A stretch of 34,020 bases of DNA from an uncultured Verrucomicrobiota bacterium. Lineage in GTDB: Bacteria; Verrucomicrobiota; Verrucomicrobiia; Opitutales; Seribacteraceae. The DNA lies in contig CACHJU010000023.1 of NCBI GenBank assembly GCA_902580225.1, positions 1 through 34,020 on the forward strand, written 5' to 3'. Both the position numbers and the translations under genes were made by a program. Positions 1 through 7,521 of this stretch are shown piece by piece. The notes under the pieces were generated by a model. That model searched no databases. It was given only the letters and a program-made list of their open reading frames with translations, and had not been told where the DNA came from. Position 1 is the first letter of the stretch. The number at the start of each line of letters is the position of its first letter.

Positions 1-662
1 GAATGGATCAAAATATTGGCCGTCTGGTTAAAAGATTAGAAAAAATTGAAAAATTGAAAAATACTCTGATTCTCTTTCTGGTGGATAATGGAGCCAGTCA
101 TGAGAAACCGAAAAGAGGAACTAAGAATCCAAAGGCGGATTGGGGTAGTGTTGGTTCTTTTGAGGCAATTGGACAGTCGTGGGCAAATGCAATCAACAGT
201 CCTTTCAGGAAATGGAAGGTTCAGGGCTTAGAGGGTGGTATTTGTACTCCCATGATTGCTCATTGGCCGGCGGGGATTTCATTGTCACCGCATGCGATTT
301 CCCGAGAACCATGTCACCTGATTGATTTGGTTCCAACTTTTATAGAACTGGCCGGTAAGGAGGCAAAGTATCCAAAAAACCTTCCCCCTCTTGATGGTAT
401 CAGCCTGAGCCCTACTTTTGTAGGAAAGAATTTAAAAAGGAATGCTCCCCTATTTTTTCAATATGGGGGTTGGCAAGCAATTCGCAAAAATCAATGGAAA
501 CTGGTTCAGCACAAGCAGGAATCATGGCAGTTGTATGATTTCAGCAGGGACCGGTCGGAAACTCATAATCTCGCTAATGAATTTCCTAGTCGGGTTGATC
601 AAATGAAAAAGGATTGGGAAGATTGGGCCAGAGAGATTGGGGTAGAATATAAAGGAAAATAA
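1..662 (+). CDS. Arylsulfatase family protein, C-terminal part (5' end outside window)
   Basis: This is the distal part of a sulfatase of the alkaline phosphatase superfamily. These enzymes remove sulfate esters, usually from polysaccharides, in the periplasm or outside the cell. The reading frame is open from the first base. The first visible segment (MDQNIGRLVKRLEK) matches the internal helix that precedes the metal-binding strand in family members, so the ATG at 3 is not the true start. The strand LILFLVDNGA carries the conserved Asp-Asn-Gly. It is followed by the K-rich stretch ending WKVQGLEGGICTP, which is the usual G-x-R/K...EGG-x-x-x-P sulfatase signature, and by HLIDLVPTFIELAG. The catalytic Cys/Ser formylglycine site lies upstream of the window and cannot be checked. 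The C-terminal region (QLYDFSRDRSETHNLA) is also typical. It ends 115 bases before the next gene. Substrate unknown. Confidence 0.93.
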   Translation, partial: MDQNIGRLVKRLEKIEKLKNTLILFLVDNGASHEKPKRGTKNPKADWGSVGSFEAIGQSWANAINSPFRKWKVQGLEGGICTPMIAHWPAGISLSPHAISREPCHLIDLVPTFIELAGKEAKYPKNLPPLDGISLSPTFVGKNLKRNAPLFFQYGGWQAIRKNQWKLVQHKQESWQLYDFSRDRSETHNLANEFPSRVDQMKKDWEDWAREIGVEYKGK

Positions 663-777
663 AAAAAAGAAAGTTATTAAGTCGGGAAAAGAGTGGATTG
701 ATTCGCACTCCAATATCCTCGAATGCAAAAAAAGTTGAATATTTCCAAAAATTTTGGTGAGAATCCAATTACCTCCT

Positions 778-1521
778 ATGAAAGAACGAATTCTGTTTAT
801 TTTTCCAATATTTTGCCTATCGGCAATTTATATCCGGGCGGAATCGATGGATCGAACCCATTCGGATCTGAGGTACAGTGAAGAGTATGACCGGAGCAAA
901 CTGGACTTATGGTTGGCGGAATCGAAAAAACCAACACCCTTGATAGTAAATTTTCATGGCGGGGGATTCCGAAACGGGGATAAAAGATCCTTTCAGGGAA
1001 ATTCAATGCTTCAAAATTTATCCCGAGGTGTTTCTTTTGCCAGTGTGAATTATCCCTTTATTGATCAAGTCGGTGGGGATCACCGGACTCTTCTCAAACA
1101 TTGTGCGGAATCGATCCGATTTCTGAAAAAAAATGCTGATAAGTACAATATTGATGTGGACCGAATTTCAATCATGGGGAATTCCGCGGGTGCTTTAATC
1201 ACGGGTTATCTCGGGCATGCGGAAAGATTAGGTATTCGTTCCCTTTTTCCCATTCAGCAGGCAAAAGGAACCCCTCATTTAATTCCATATATTCGAGCGG
1301 ACGGCCCACCTATCATTGTCTATAACCGCTCTGGTTTAAATGACGAGGTTCACCACCCAAAATATGCGGTGATGTTGCGAACTAGATGTGAAGAATTGGG
1401 AGTTAAGTGTATTGGTTACGGGGTGGAGAACTCAGGACTGAAATCTCTACCTAAGGGTAAAAATATAAATGACTTGGCGATGAAGTTTTTTAAAAAGTCC
1501 TGGAAAACTCCAAAAAAATGA
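778..1521 (+). CDS. Secreted alpha/beta hydrolase (esterase-like), possibly lacking the catalytic His
   Basis: This is an alpha/beta-hydrolase-fold protein of the carboxylesterase/BD-FAE type, about 247 residues. I prefer the ATG at 778 to the in-frame TTG at 754 because it begins directly with a signal peptide (MKERILFIFPIF then a small-residue cleavage region). The oxyanion-hole motif HGGGF and the nucleophile elbow GNSAGA (Ser) are clear, and an Asp in the segment LNDEVHHP sits where the acid residue is expected. The C-terminal segment that normally supplies the catalytic His (a GHGF-like motif) reads GYGVENSGLKSLP, with no His. The protein may therefore be a non-canonical or inactive hydrolase, or it may use another residue. 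Its stop overlaps the next start (ATGA at 1518-1521), so the two are probably translationally coupled. Confidence 0.8.
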   Translation: MKERILFIFPIFCLSAIYIRAESMDRTHSDLRYSEEYDRSKLDLWLAESKKPTPLIVNFHGGGFRNGDKRSFQGNSMLQNLSRGVSFASVNYPFIDQVGGDHRTLLKHCAESIRFLKKNADKYNIDVDRISIMGNSAGALITGYLGHAERLGIRSLFPIQQAKGTPHLIPYIRADGPPIIVYNRSGLNDEVHHPKYAVMLRTRCEELGVKCIGYGVENSGLKSLPKGKNINDLAMKFFKKSWKTPKK

Positions 1522-2291
1522 AAAGACGAAGTTTTATCGGAACGGGTCTGATTGCCAGTTCATCGCTCACACTGGGTAAAGCTTCCAAGACTTATGCAAG
1601 TGTAGCAAACTCCCTCAAAATGGAATTACCAAAGTTTGAAACCGGATCGCGACTTCTTTTTCAGGGTGATTCAATCACAGATATGAAATGGGGAAGGAAT
1701 CAAAAGGATCGCAATCATTATTTGGGGCATAGTTATGTTTTTTTCATTGCGGCCCGTCTTGGAGTCGATCTACCCAATACAAAACTTGAGTTTTTTAATC
1801 GGGGGGTAAGTGGAAACAAGTTGGAAGATTTGAAAAAGCGTTGGCAGAAGGATGCCATTGAATTGAAACCGGATTGGTTAAGTATTTTAATTGGGGTCAA
1901 TGATATAAGCAGAAGGGGACGAATAGGAGTACCTCTTGATCAATGGTAAGATGATTACCGATTTATTTTAGAACGAAGTAGGATGGAAAATCCAAAATTG
2001 AAGATTGTTCTAATGGATCCGTTTGTTTTGAGAATGACCCGTTTGTCTTCGGATGATTCATGGAAATATTGGTGCGGTGAATCCGATAAGCTTGGAGAAA
2101 TAATTAAGAGAATATCGGTTGATTATAATTCAATTCATATTGAAACCCAAAAGATTTTCGATCAGGCGGCCCTAAGAGTGATTCCTCAACATTGGATATC
2201 GGACAGCGTTCATCCTCTTCCGCAGGGACACGAGTTAATTGCTCGTAATTGGTTGCAAGCGGTCAGTGATGCGAGCATTAAGGAAGGGTGA
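1518..2291 (+). pseudogene. SGNH/GDSL hydrolase interrupted by one in-frame TAA
   Basis: The frame encodes a Tat-exported SGNH hydrolase. It has the twin-arginine leader MKRRSFIG, block I GDSIT (Asp51-Ser52), a block II Gly in FNRGVSGN, block III GVND (Asn128), and in the last part DSVHPLPQGH with the catalytic Asp and His. A TAA at 1947-1949 stops it after 143 codons at Leu-Asp-Gln-Trp. The same frame, with no shift, then continues to the TGA at 2289-2291. The text across the stop (PLDQW*DDYRFILE) matches the helix that follows block III in the family, so only one codon appears altered. The upstream piece has the Ser and the downstream piece the Asp/His dyad, so neither is active alone. A restart at ATG 1983 would give only 102 residues. 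A nonsense mutation or base-call error is likeliest; readthrough is less so. Confidence 0.85.
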
Positions 2292-3163
2292 AAGATAGTA
2301 TATCAGTTGCACCCATTGGTTCCCGTATTTCGAAATGGGGGGAAGGTCCTATTTTTTGGAAGGGTAATCTATTTTATGTTGATATTGAAGGCCATGCATT
2401 GATTCAGTTAGATCCGACTAGCGGTGACGAGAGAGTTTGGGAAATGGGAGAACGGATTGGTACGGTGGTTCCCACCAAGAACGATCAATTTATTTGTGCC
2501 GGTGATTCGGGAATTTATTCCTTTGATCCGAAAACCGGTCAGAAAGAAAATCTAGCCGATCCAGAAGCCGATAAGAGACCGGATAATCGGTTCAATGACG
2601 GGAAGTGTGACCCGTCCGGTCGTTTATGGGCGGGTACAATAAGCACGGTAAAAAAGACCGGAGATGCAAATCTTTACATGTTAGACACTTTTGAGAATTT
2701 GAGCTTGAAAATAAGCGGAGTTACCAATTCGAATGGAATTTGCTGGAATGAGAATGCCGGTTCAATGTATTACATTGATACGCCGACCAAGGAGATTTGG
2801 TGTTATCCTTACGATAATGAATCGGGAGAGATCGGCGAAAAGCAGGTCATTATCAACACCGAAGAGGCCGGTTTGGCAGGTTCTCCGGATGGAATGACGA
2901 TCGATGCAGATGGGATGCTTTGGGTGGCTATGTGTCACGGAGGATTAGTTGTACAAGTCAATCCCGATATTGGGCAATTAGTTCAGCAAGTAGAATTTCC
3001 CTGCGTCGAAACCACTGCATGTGCTTTTGGCGGAGTGGACTTGGGTCGTTTGTTTGTGACAACTGGGGTAGATAAATCCTTGGAAGAGGAAAATGCCGGT
3101 CGTGTTTTTGTGGTCGATGGACTTGGGATTTGCGGAAGAGCGGCTTTTCCTTTTAAAGGATAA
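2288..3163 (+). CDS. SMP-30/gluconolactonase/LRE family protein (sugar lactone hydrolase)
   Basis: This is a six-bladed beta-propeller lactonase-like protein of 291 residues, the usual family length. It starts with GTG at 2288, overlapping the TGA of the SGNH frame (GTGA). Expected divalent-metal ligands are visible: Glu19 in WGEGPIFW, Asn103 in RFNDGKCDPSGRLWAGT, Asn149 in TNSNGICW and Asp201 in SPDGMTIDADGMLWVA. Family members hydrolyse sugar lactones such as gluconolactone or xylonolactone; the substrate here cannot be read from sequence. No signal peptide is seen, so it should be cytoplasmic, unlike its exported neighbours. The overlap suggests it belongs to the same transcript as the two genes upstream. 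A nonsense mutation in the preceding frame could reduce its translation if the two are coupled. Confidence 0.9.
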   Translation: MKDSISVAPIGSRISKWGEGPIFWKGNLFYVDIEGHALIQLDPTSGDERVWEMGERIGTVVPTKNDQFICAGDSGIYSFDPKTGQKENLADPEADKRPDNRFNDGKCDPSGRLWAGTISTVKKTGDANLYMLDTFENLSLKISGVTNSNGICWNENAGSMYYIDTPTKEIWCYPYDNESGEIGEKQVIINTEEAGLAGSPDGMTIDADGMLWVAMCHGGLVVQVNPDIGQLVQQVEFPCVETTACAFGGVDLGRLFVTTGVDKSLEEENAGRVFVVDGLGICGRAAFPFKG

Positions 3164-3199
3164 TGCTATTTAATTTATGATTCATTTGAAACCTTGAGT

Positions 3200-4792
3200 A
3201 TGATGAGGAAATCTAGGTTACCTAAAGATTGTTTGAAATACGGGGTTCCTCGACGGGAATTTTTAAAATATATGGCGATGGTATCGGCGGTTCCATATTT
3301 CCAAGATTCTGTATATGGAAAAATCAATGAATCACCTAAGTTTCTTGCTTACCCATTTTCTCTAGGAGTGGCTTCCGGTGATCCGGAACCCGATGGCGTT
3401 GTAATTTGGACTAGACTCTCCCCTGATCCACTTGATGAAAGGAGTCTAAATCCAGAGCCTATTCGGGTGAAATGGGAAGTTTCGAAGGATGAAGCTTTCT
3501 CTCAAATCGTGAAAAAAGGTAAATGTTTGGCTACGCCACAACTTGGTCATTCGGTCCATGTTGAACTGACCGGGCTTTCTCCACATAGCTGGTATTATTA
3601 CCGGTTTCATGCTGGATCTGAAATAAGTCCGGTTGGGCGTACACGAACCGCACCGACGCGAATGGATATGCCTGAAAAAATGAAATTTGCTTTTACCTCA
3701 TGTCAGCATTTCGAGAGTGGATTCTTTAATGGATATCCTCATATGCAAAATGAGGATCTGGATCTGGTTATCCACCTAGGGGACTACATATATGAATATG
3801 CAGGGAGGGATAATCGGGTTAGAAAACACTTAGGGAAAGAAGTCGAATCACTGGATGAATATCGCCTGCGTTATTCACAATATCGAATGGATGAGGACTT
3901 GCAGGAAACTCACCGACTCTTTCCTTGGCTGGTTACATGGGATGATCATGAATTTGATAATAATTACGCAAATTTGGTCTCCGAGCAGGATGGAATTTCT
4001 CCAGAGTCATTCCTTGCTAGGAGAATGAACGCATATCAGGCATATTATGAATTTATGCCCTTGAGAAAAAGATCTTTTCCCAAGGGACCGGATATGAAAC
4101 TTTATCGAAAATGCAGTTATGGGAGATTGGCCGATTTCTTTGTTCTGGATACCAGACAATACCGGACCGATCAGCCCAATGGCGATCGTCAAAAACCAAT
4201 GACAGGAAAAGTTTTCGACCCTAGGGCGACCATGCTGGGTAGGGAGCAGGAAAGTTGGCTCATGGGAGGATTGCTTAACTCAGATGCGACTTGGAATGTA
4301 CTAGCCCAACAAGTGATGATGGCTGCTCTTAACCGAGGGGATGAGAGTGAGGATCGGTATTCCATGGATCAATGGCCGGGTTATGCAATCAGTCGTCGTA
4401 GACTACTCCAATTTTTTTACGAGCGAAAAATATCCAACCCTGTGGTTCTGACAGGAGATTTTCATTTGAATTGGGTCAATGATTTGCAACTTGATTTCAA
4501 AGATCCCAATTCGCCGTTGGTCGGAACGGAGTGGGTCGGTACCTCGATGAGTTCGGCGGGTAATGGGGGCAATTTCATTCCTGAATATGAAAGGGCGGCC
4601 AAGCAGAATAATTTTGTAAAATGGTATAATTCGAACCGTGGTTATGTGAGTTGCGAACTGACTAAGGATCATTGGAAAAGTTATTTTCGGGCAACTCCTT
4701 TTGTTACAAAGAAGGGCTCACCAATCGAAACTAAAGCGGTTTTTATAATAGAGAAAGGAAAACCGGGTGCCCAGTTAATCTCCGGTACTTAA
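3200..4792 (+). CDS. PhoD-like alkaline phosphatase/phosphodiesterase, Tat-exported
   Basis: This is a PhoD-family metallophosphatase of about 530 residues. It has an N-terminal Tat-type leader (RREFLKYMAM, residues 18-27) and an N-terminal PhoD beta domain with the signature LGVASGDPEPDGVVIWTRL. The calcineurin-like core carries metal-ligand motifs TSCQH, HLGDYIYEY (Asp195), WDDHEFDNNYAN (residues 247-258) and TGDFHLNWV (Asp420, His422). Such enzymes release phosphate from phosphodiesters or monoesters in the periplasm, usually with Fe/Ca cofactors. An in-frame TTG at 3194 and a second ATG at 3203 are alternative starts, and no Shine-Dalgarno sequence distinguishes them. The gene starts 36 bases after the SMP-30 gene. 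Its TAA lies in a TTAA shared with the stop of the convergent ThuA-like gene. Confidence 0.92.
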   Translation: MMRKSRLPKDCLKYGVPRREFLKYMAMVSAVPYFQDSVYGKINESPKFLAYPFSLGVASGDPEPDGVVIWTRLSPDPLDERSLNPEPIRVKWEVSKDEAFSQIVKKGKCLATPQLGHSVHVELTGLSPHSWYYYRFHAGSEISPVGRTRTAPTRMDMPEKMKFAFTSCQHFESGFFNGYPHMQNEDLDLVIHLGDYIYEYAGRDNRVRKHLGKEVESLDEYRLRYSQYRMDEDLQETHRLFPWLVTWDDHEFDNNYANLVSEQDGISPESFLARRMNAYQAYYEFMPLRKRSFPKGPDMKLYRKCSYGRLADFFVLDTRQYRTDQPNGDRQKPMTGKVFDPRATMLGREQESWLMGGLLNSDATWNVLAQQVMMAALNRGDESEDRYSMDQWPGYAISRRRLLQFFYERKISNPVVLTGDFHLNWVNDLQLDFKDPNSPLVGTEWVGTSMSSAGNGGNFIPEYERAAKQNNFVKWYNSNRGYVSCELTKDHWKSYFRATPFVTKKGSPIETKAVFIIEKGKPGAQLISGT

Positions 4793-5544
4793 TCTTTTTC
4801 GAGGCACCAATTTATGGCATTGATTAACAATTGATTGAATGAGGCGTTCTTAAAGTCCTCCACATGACCGAGAGAAGTGTAGAAGACCTTACCTTTACAG
4901 GTTTTTTGACGAAACCAGGCAACCGGTTCCGGTGGAAATCCCTTAATTGAACCAACTAGCAAAGTCTTGGATGTTTCTGGCAAGGGCGAGTTTCGATAAA
5001 GGGAAGCACGAGTTTTAAACGGTACCTTGACCTTTTGCAGTATTGAGTGGTTAATCGTGGGTGTACTATTTTTTATATTACAGATTAATTCTTTACCATG
5101 GTGTCCATTGTAGTTTCCACCCATAACTTGATGGTCCCATTCGGGCCATTCCTGATGTCCATCTAATAAAACCTCTTTGCGTAACTGAAAAGCGTGGGAT
5201 GTGGTACGAATACCTATGACTGGTTTTCCTTTATCAATATGAAAACGGATAAGTTTCATTGTTTTTTCTCTAAATGCACGGCGACGGACGCTTATAAAAA
5301 GCAAATCCGCTTTACCAATCGCTGAGGGATTGGAAAGTTGATTACGTTTGGGCCCTGCGTTGGGGGCATTGCAAAATTCGATCGAAAAATCACTCGATAA
5401 ATATTTTTCTGCAAACTTGGGTAAAGTTTCTTCAGTTTTGTATTCCCGCTCAGCGATCAGAAAGATAATTTTTTTCTGTGAACCAGCTGTTAAATAAAGA
5501 TAAGCTGAAAATAAAAAAATGGATACATTAAAGATTGGGCTCAT
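4789..5544 (-). CDS. ThuA-like domain protein with signal peptide
   Basis: This 251-residue protein resembles the ThuA-like (trehalose-utilisation, class I glutamine amidotransferase-like) proteins that are common in Verrucomicrobiota and Planctomycetota. The N terminus is a hydrophobic leader (VSIFLFSAYLYLTAGS). Visible family features are KIIFLIAEREY, the strand-loop ADLLFISVRRR, GKPVIGIRTTSHAF, a conserved histidine-rich loop NYNGHHGKE and the C-terminal GKVFYTSLGHVEDF followed by INAINWCL. No catalytic Cys is apparent at the amidotransferase nucleophile position, which is normal for this group, whose activity is unknown. It is transcribed towards the PhoD-like gene and divergently from the SDR gene, with 173 bases between the two starts. 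A link to sugar or glycoside use is inferred only from family habit. Confidence 0.82.
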   Translation of the reverse strand: MSPIFNVSIFLFSAYLYLTAGSQKKIIFLIAEREYKTEETLPKFAEKYLSSDFSIEFCNAPNAGPKRNQLSNPSAIGKADLLFISVRRRAFREKTMKLIRFHIDKGKPVIGIRTTSHAFQLRKEVLLDGHQEWPEWDHQVMGGNYNGHHGKELICNIKNSTPTINHSILQKVKVPFKTRASLYRNSPLPETSKTLLVGSIKGFPPEPVAWFRQKTCKGKVFYTSLGHVEDFKNASFNQLLINAINWCLEKD

Positions 5545-5618
5545 GCATATGAAGTCCTGTTCGAGTTAAAAAAAAAGTCGAGCCGGAAGATTATTTTATT
5601 CAAATTAAATATACAGGA

Positions 5619-5647
5619 TTCAAATTTGAAATATCAACTTGTGTTGA
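5619..5647. promoter_or_regulatory. Palindrome plus small dyad in the ThuA-SDR divergent spacer
   Basis: The 173-base spacer between two divergent genes holds a perfect 12-bp palindrome TTCAAATTTGAA (5619-5630). Four bases later comes a dyad TCAAC-TTGT-GTTGA (5634-5647). A TTGAAA (5644-5649) and a TATAAA (5665-5670) 15 bp apart could form a weak promoter towards the SDR/ABC operon. Palindromes of this kind are typical operators, but the region is very AT-rich and chance symmetry is plausible. No regulator gene adjoins it. Confidence 0.3.
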
Positions 5648-5717
5648 AATATAAAAAATGATTTTATAAAGGTATTTATTGGTTTTATTTTTCTGAGTAA
5701 TTCCATAGTTTTAGATT

Positions 5718-6473
5718 ATGTCCTTTTCCTTATCAAAAAAAGTAGCTCTGGTGACTGGTAGTAGTCGTGGTCTGGGTTTTGGAATAGCCCGATCTTTGGG
5801 TAAAGCCGGTGCCAAGGTTGTAATTAATTATTTAAATGATCGAGAGTCAGGGGAACAGGCGTTGAAAAAATTAAAAGCGGATCGAATTCATGCTATGCTT
5901 GTTCGTGCAGATGTTTCAGATCCTGAGCAAATCGGATCGTTAGTTGAAGCCGTGGAAGAAAAATTTGGATCCCTTGATATTTTGGTTCCGAATGCAACCC
6001 CGGATCAGCCTCAAAAACCGATCGGGGAATATGATGCTGAATTTTATCGGCAAATGTATGACTTTTTTGTTATGAGTCCTTTTCATTTAGCAAAAGCCGT
6101 CCTGCCCGGAATGAAAAAACGTGGCTATGGTCGAATTATCAATATAACCAGTGAGGTGTTCCATTGTTCAGTGCCCCAATTTAGTGCTTATGTTGCTGCG
6201 AAGGGCGGGCAGATTGGATGGAGTCGAAGTATGGCGAATGAATTGGCTCCTTTTGAAATTACGGTGAATACAGTGGCACCCGGTTGGATTCCCACTGAGC
6301 GCCATGAAAATGATCCAAAGGAAGAAAAGGATGCCTACTTGCAAACAATCCCTTTGGGTCGTTGGGGAAAACCTGAGGATGTGGGAAATGCAGTTTCTTA
6401 TTTTGCCTCTGACGAGGCTTCTTTTATTACCGGACAAACTCTCTGTGTGAACGGGGGAAGAACACCTTGGTGA
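5718..6473 (+). CDS. SDR family NAD(P)-dependent oxidoreductase
   Basis: This is a classical short-chain dehydrogenase/reductase of 251 residues. The Rossmann cofactor motif TGSSRGLG (Thr13-Gly20), the catalytic Ser145 (NITSEV), Tyr158 and Lys162 (YVAAK) and the C-terminal FITGQTLCVNGG are all present. The usual NNAG motif reads PNATP, a modest departure. The protein is annotated by homology groups as FabG-like, but its position argues for carbohydrate metabolism: it is the first gene of a co-directional run, 31 bases ahead of a sugar-binding lipoprotein and the rest of an ABC transporter, with a UxaE-like epimerase gene at the end. A role such as reduction of a keto-sugar acid (for example fructuronate to mannonate) is a reasonable inference, not something the sequence shows. 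Confidence 0.92.
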   Translation: MSFSLSKKVALVTGSSRGLGFGIARSLGKAGAKVVINYLNDRESGEQALKKLKADRIHAMLVRADVSDPEQIGSLVEAVEEKFGSLDILVPNATPDQPQKPIGEYDAEFYRQMYDFFVMSPFHLAKAVLPGMKKRGYGRIINITSEVFHCSVPQFSAYVAAKGGQIGWSRSMANELAPFEITVNTVAPGWIPTERHENDPKEEKDAYLQTIPLGRWGKPEDVGNAVSYFASDEASFITGQTLCVNGGRTPW

Positions 6474-6504
6474 AAATTTTTTCAATCATTAAACAAAATT
6501 CAAT

Positions 6505-7521
6505 ATGAAGTTATATAAAAAATGTTTTAGTCTGCTTTCCGTAGTTAGTCTCGGTTTTTTCTTCGGTTGTGCTGAAAAACCGAACGATTTTGCCTACGTT
6601 ACCAACGGAGTGGATCCGTTTTGGGATCTGTGTGCTGCAGGAGTGAGAATTGCTGAAAAAGAATTTGGTGTAAGCTGTGAGGTTCTAATGCCACCCAAAG
6701 GCGTTGTGGATCAGAAGAGAATGATAGAAACTATGCTTGCAAAGGGTATATCAGGCATCGCAGTAAGTCCGGTTGATGCAGAAAACCAGACTCCTTTTCT
6801 CGATCAGGTAGCTGAAAAAACTATCCTGATCACCAATGACTCGGACGCCCCTGAAAGTAAGCGAATTACTTTTATAGGAACTAATAATTATAAGGCTGGG
6901 CGTGCCCTTGGTGGGTTGGTAAAAAAAGCTATTCCAGATGGTGGTGAAGTGATGCTTTTTGTTGGGCGACTTGAGCAATTGAATGCCCGTCAGAGAAGAC
7001 AGGGTGTGATCGATGAATTATTGGATCGTCCAGTGCAAAGTCTTGGGGAAGTAAAATACGATGAAGTTGCCTCTACTAATTTAACTTCAGAAGATTCGAA
7101 CTACACCATTCTTGACACTCGGACAGACAATTTTGATAAAGCAAGAGCGAAAAGTAACGCAGAGGATGCGATCGCTAAATACAATAACTTGAAGTGTATG
7201 GTTGGACTGTTTGCATATAATTCTCCTTCCTGCATAGATGCGATCAAAGAGGCCGATAAGTTGGGAACCATTAAGATTTGTGGTTTTGATGAACAGGACG
7301 CTCTTCTGCAGGCAATTACAGATGGTTATGCCTATGGCACCATTAGCCAGCAACCCTGGGAATATGGATATGAGTCCATTAAAATGCTGAAGAATATTCG
7401 GGATGGAATAAAACCTTCAAGCGATTACCAAGAAGTCTCCTTTTTGGAGGTGACTAAACAAAACATTGACGAATTTTGGGCCAAGAAAAAAGAAATGGCA
7501 GAACTTGGAAAATCCAAGTAA
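6505..7521 (+). CDS. Sugar ABC transporter substrate-binding lipoprotein (RbsB-like)
   Basis: This is a periplasmic binding protein of the type I (LacI/ribose-binding) fold, 338 residues. It begins with a basic, hydrophobic leader ending in the lipobox-like FFGC (Cys22), so it is probably lipid-anchored. The ligand-facing opening DFAYVTNGVDPFWDL, the segment GISGIAVSPVDAE, the hinge-region FIGTNNYKAGRALG and KICGFDEQDALLQAI all fit sugar-binding members. TAA at 7519-7521 is followed at once by the ATG of the ATPase at 7522, so the two are surely co-translated. The ligand is not readable; with neighbours for sugar-acid metabolism, a pentose, hexuronate or polyol is possible. Confidence 0.93.
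   Translation: MKLYKKCFSLLSVVSLGFFFGCAEKPNDFAYVTNGVDPFWDLCAAGVRIAEKEFGVSCEVLMPPKGVVDQKRMIETMLAKGISGIAVSPVDAENQTPFLDQVAEKTILITNDSDAPESKRITFIGTNNYKAGRALGGLVKKAIPDGGEVMLFVGRLEQLNARQRRQGVIDELLDRPVQSLGEVKYDEVASTNLTSEDSNYTILDTRTDNFDKARAKSNAEDAIAKYNNLKCMVGLFAYNSPSCIDAIKEADKLGTIKICGFDEQDALLQAITDGYAYGTISQQPWEYGYESIKMLKNIRDGIKPSSDYQEVSFLEVTKQNIDEFWAKKKEMAELGKSK

Noticed and set aside
1947-1949. Reassigned TAA codon (alternative genetic code) as explanation of the SGNH interruption
   Set aside because: Many other genes in the window end in TAA at the expected C terminus, so TAA is an ordinary stop here.
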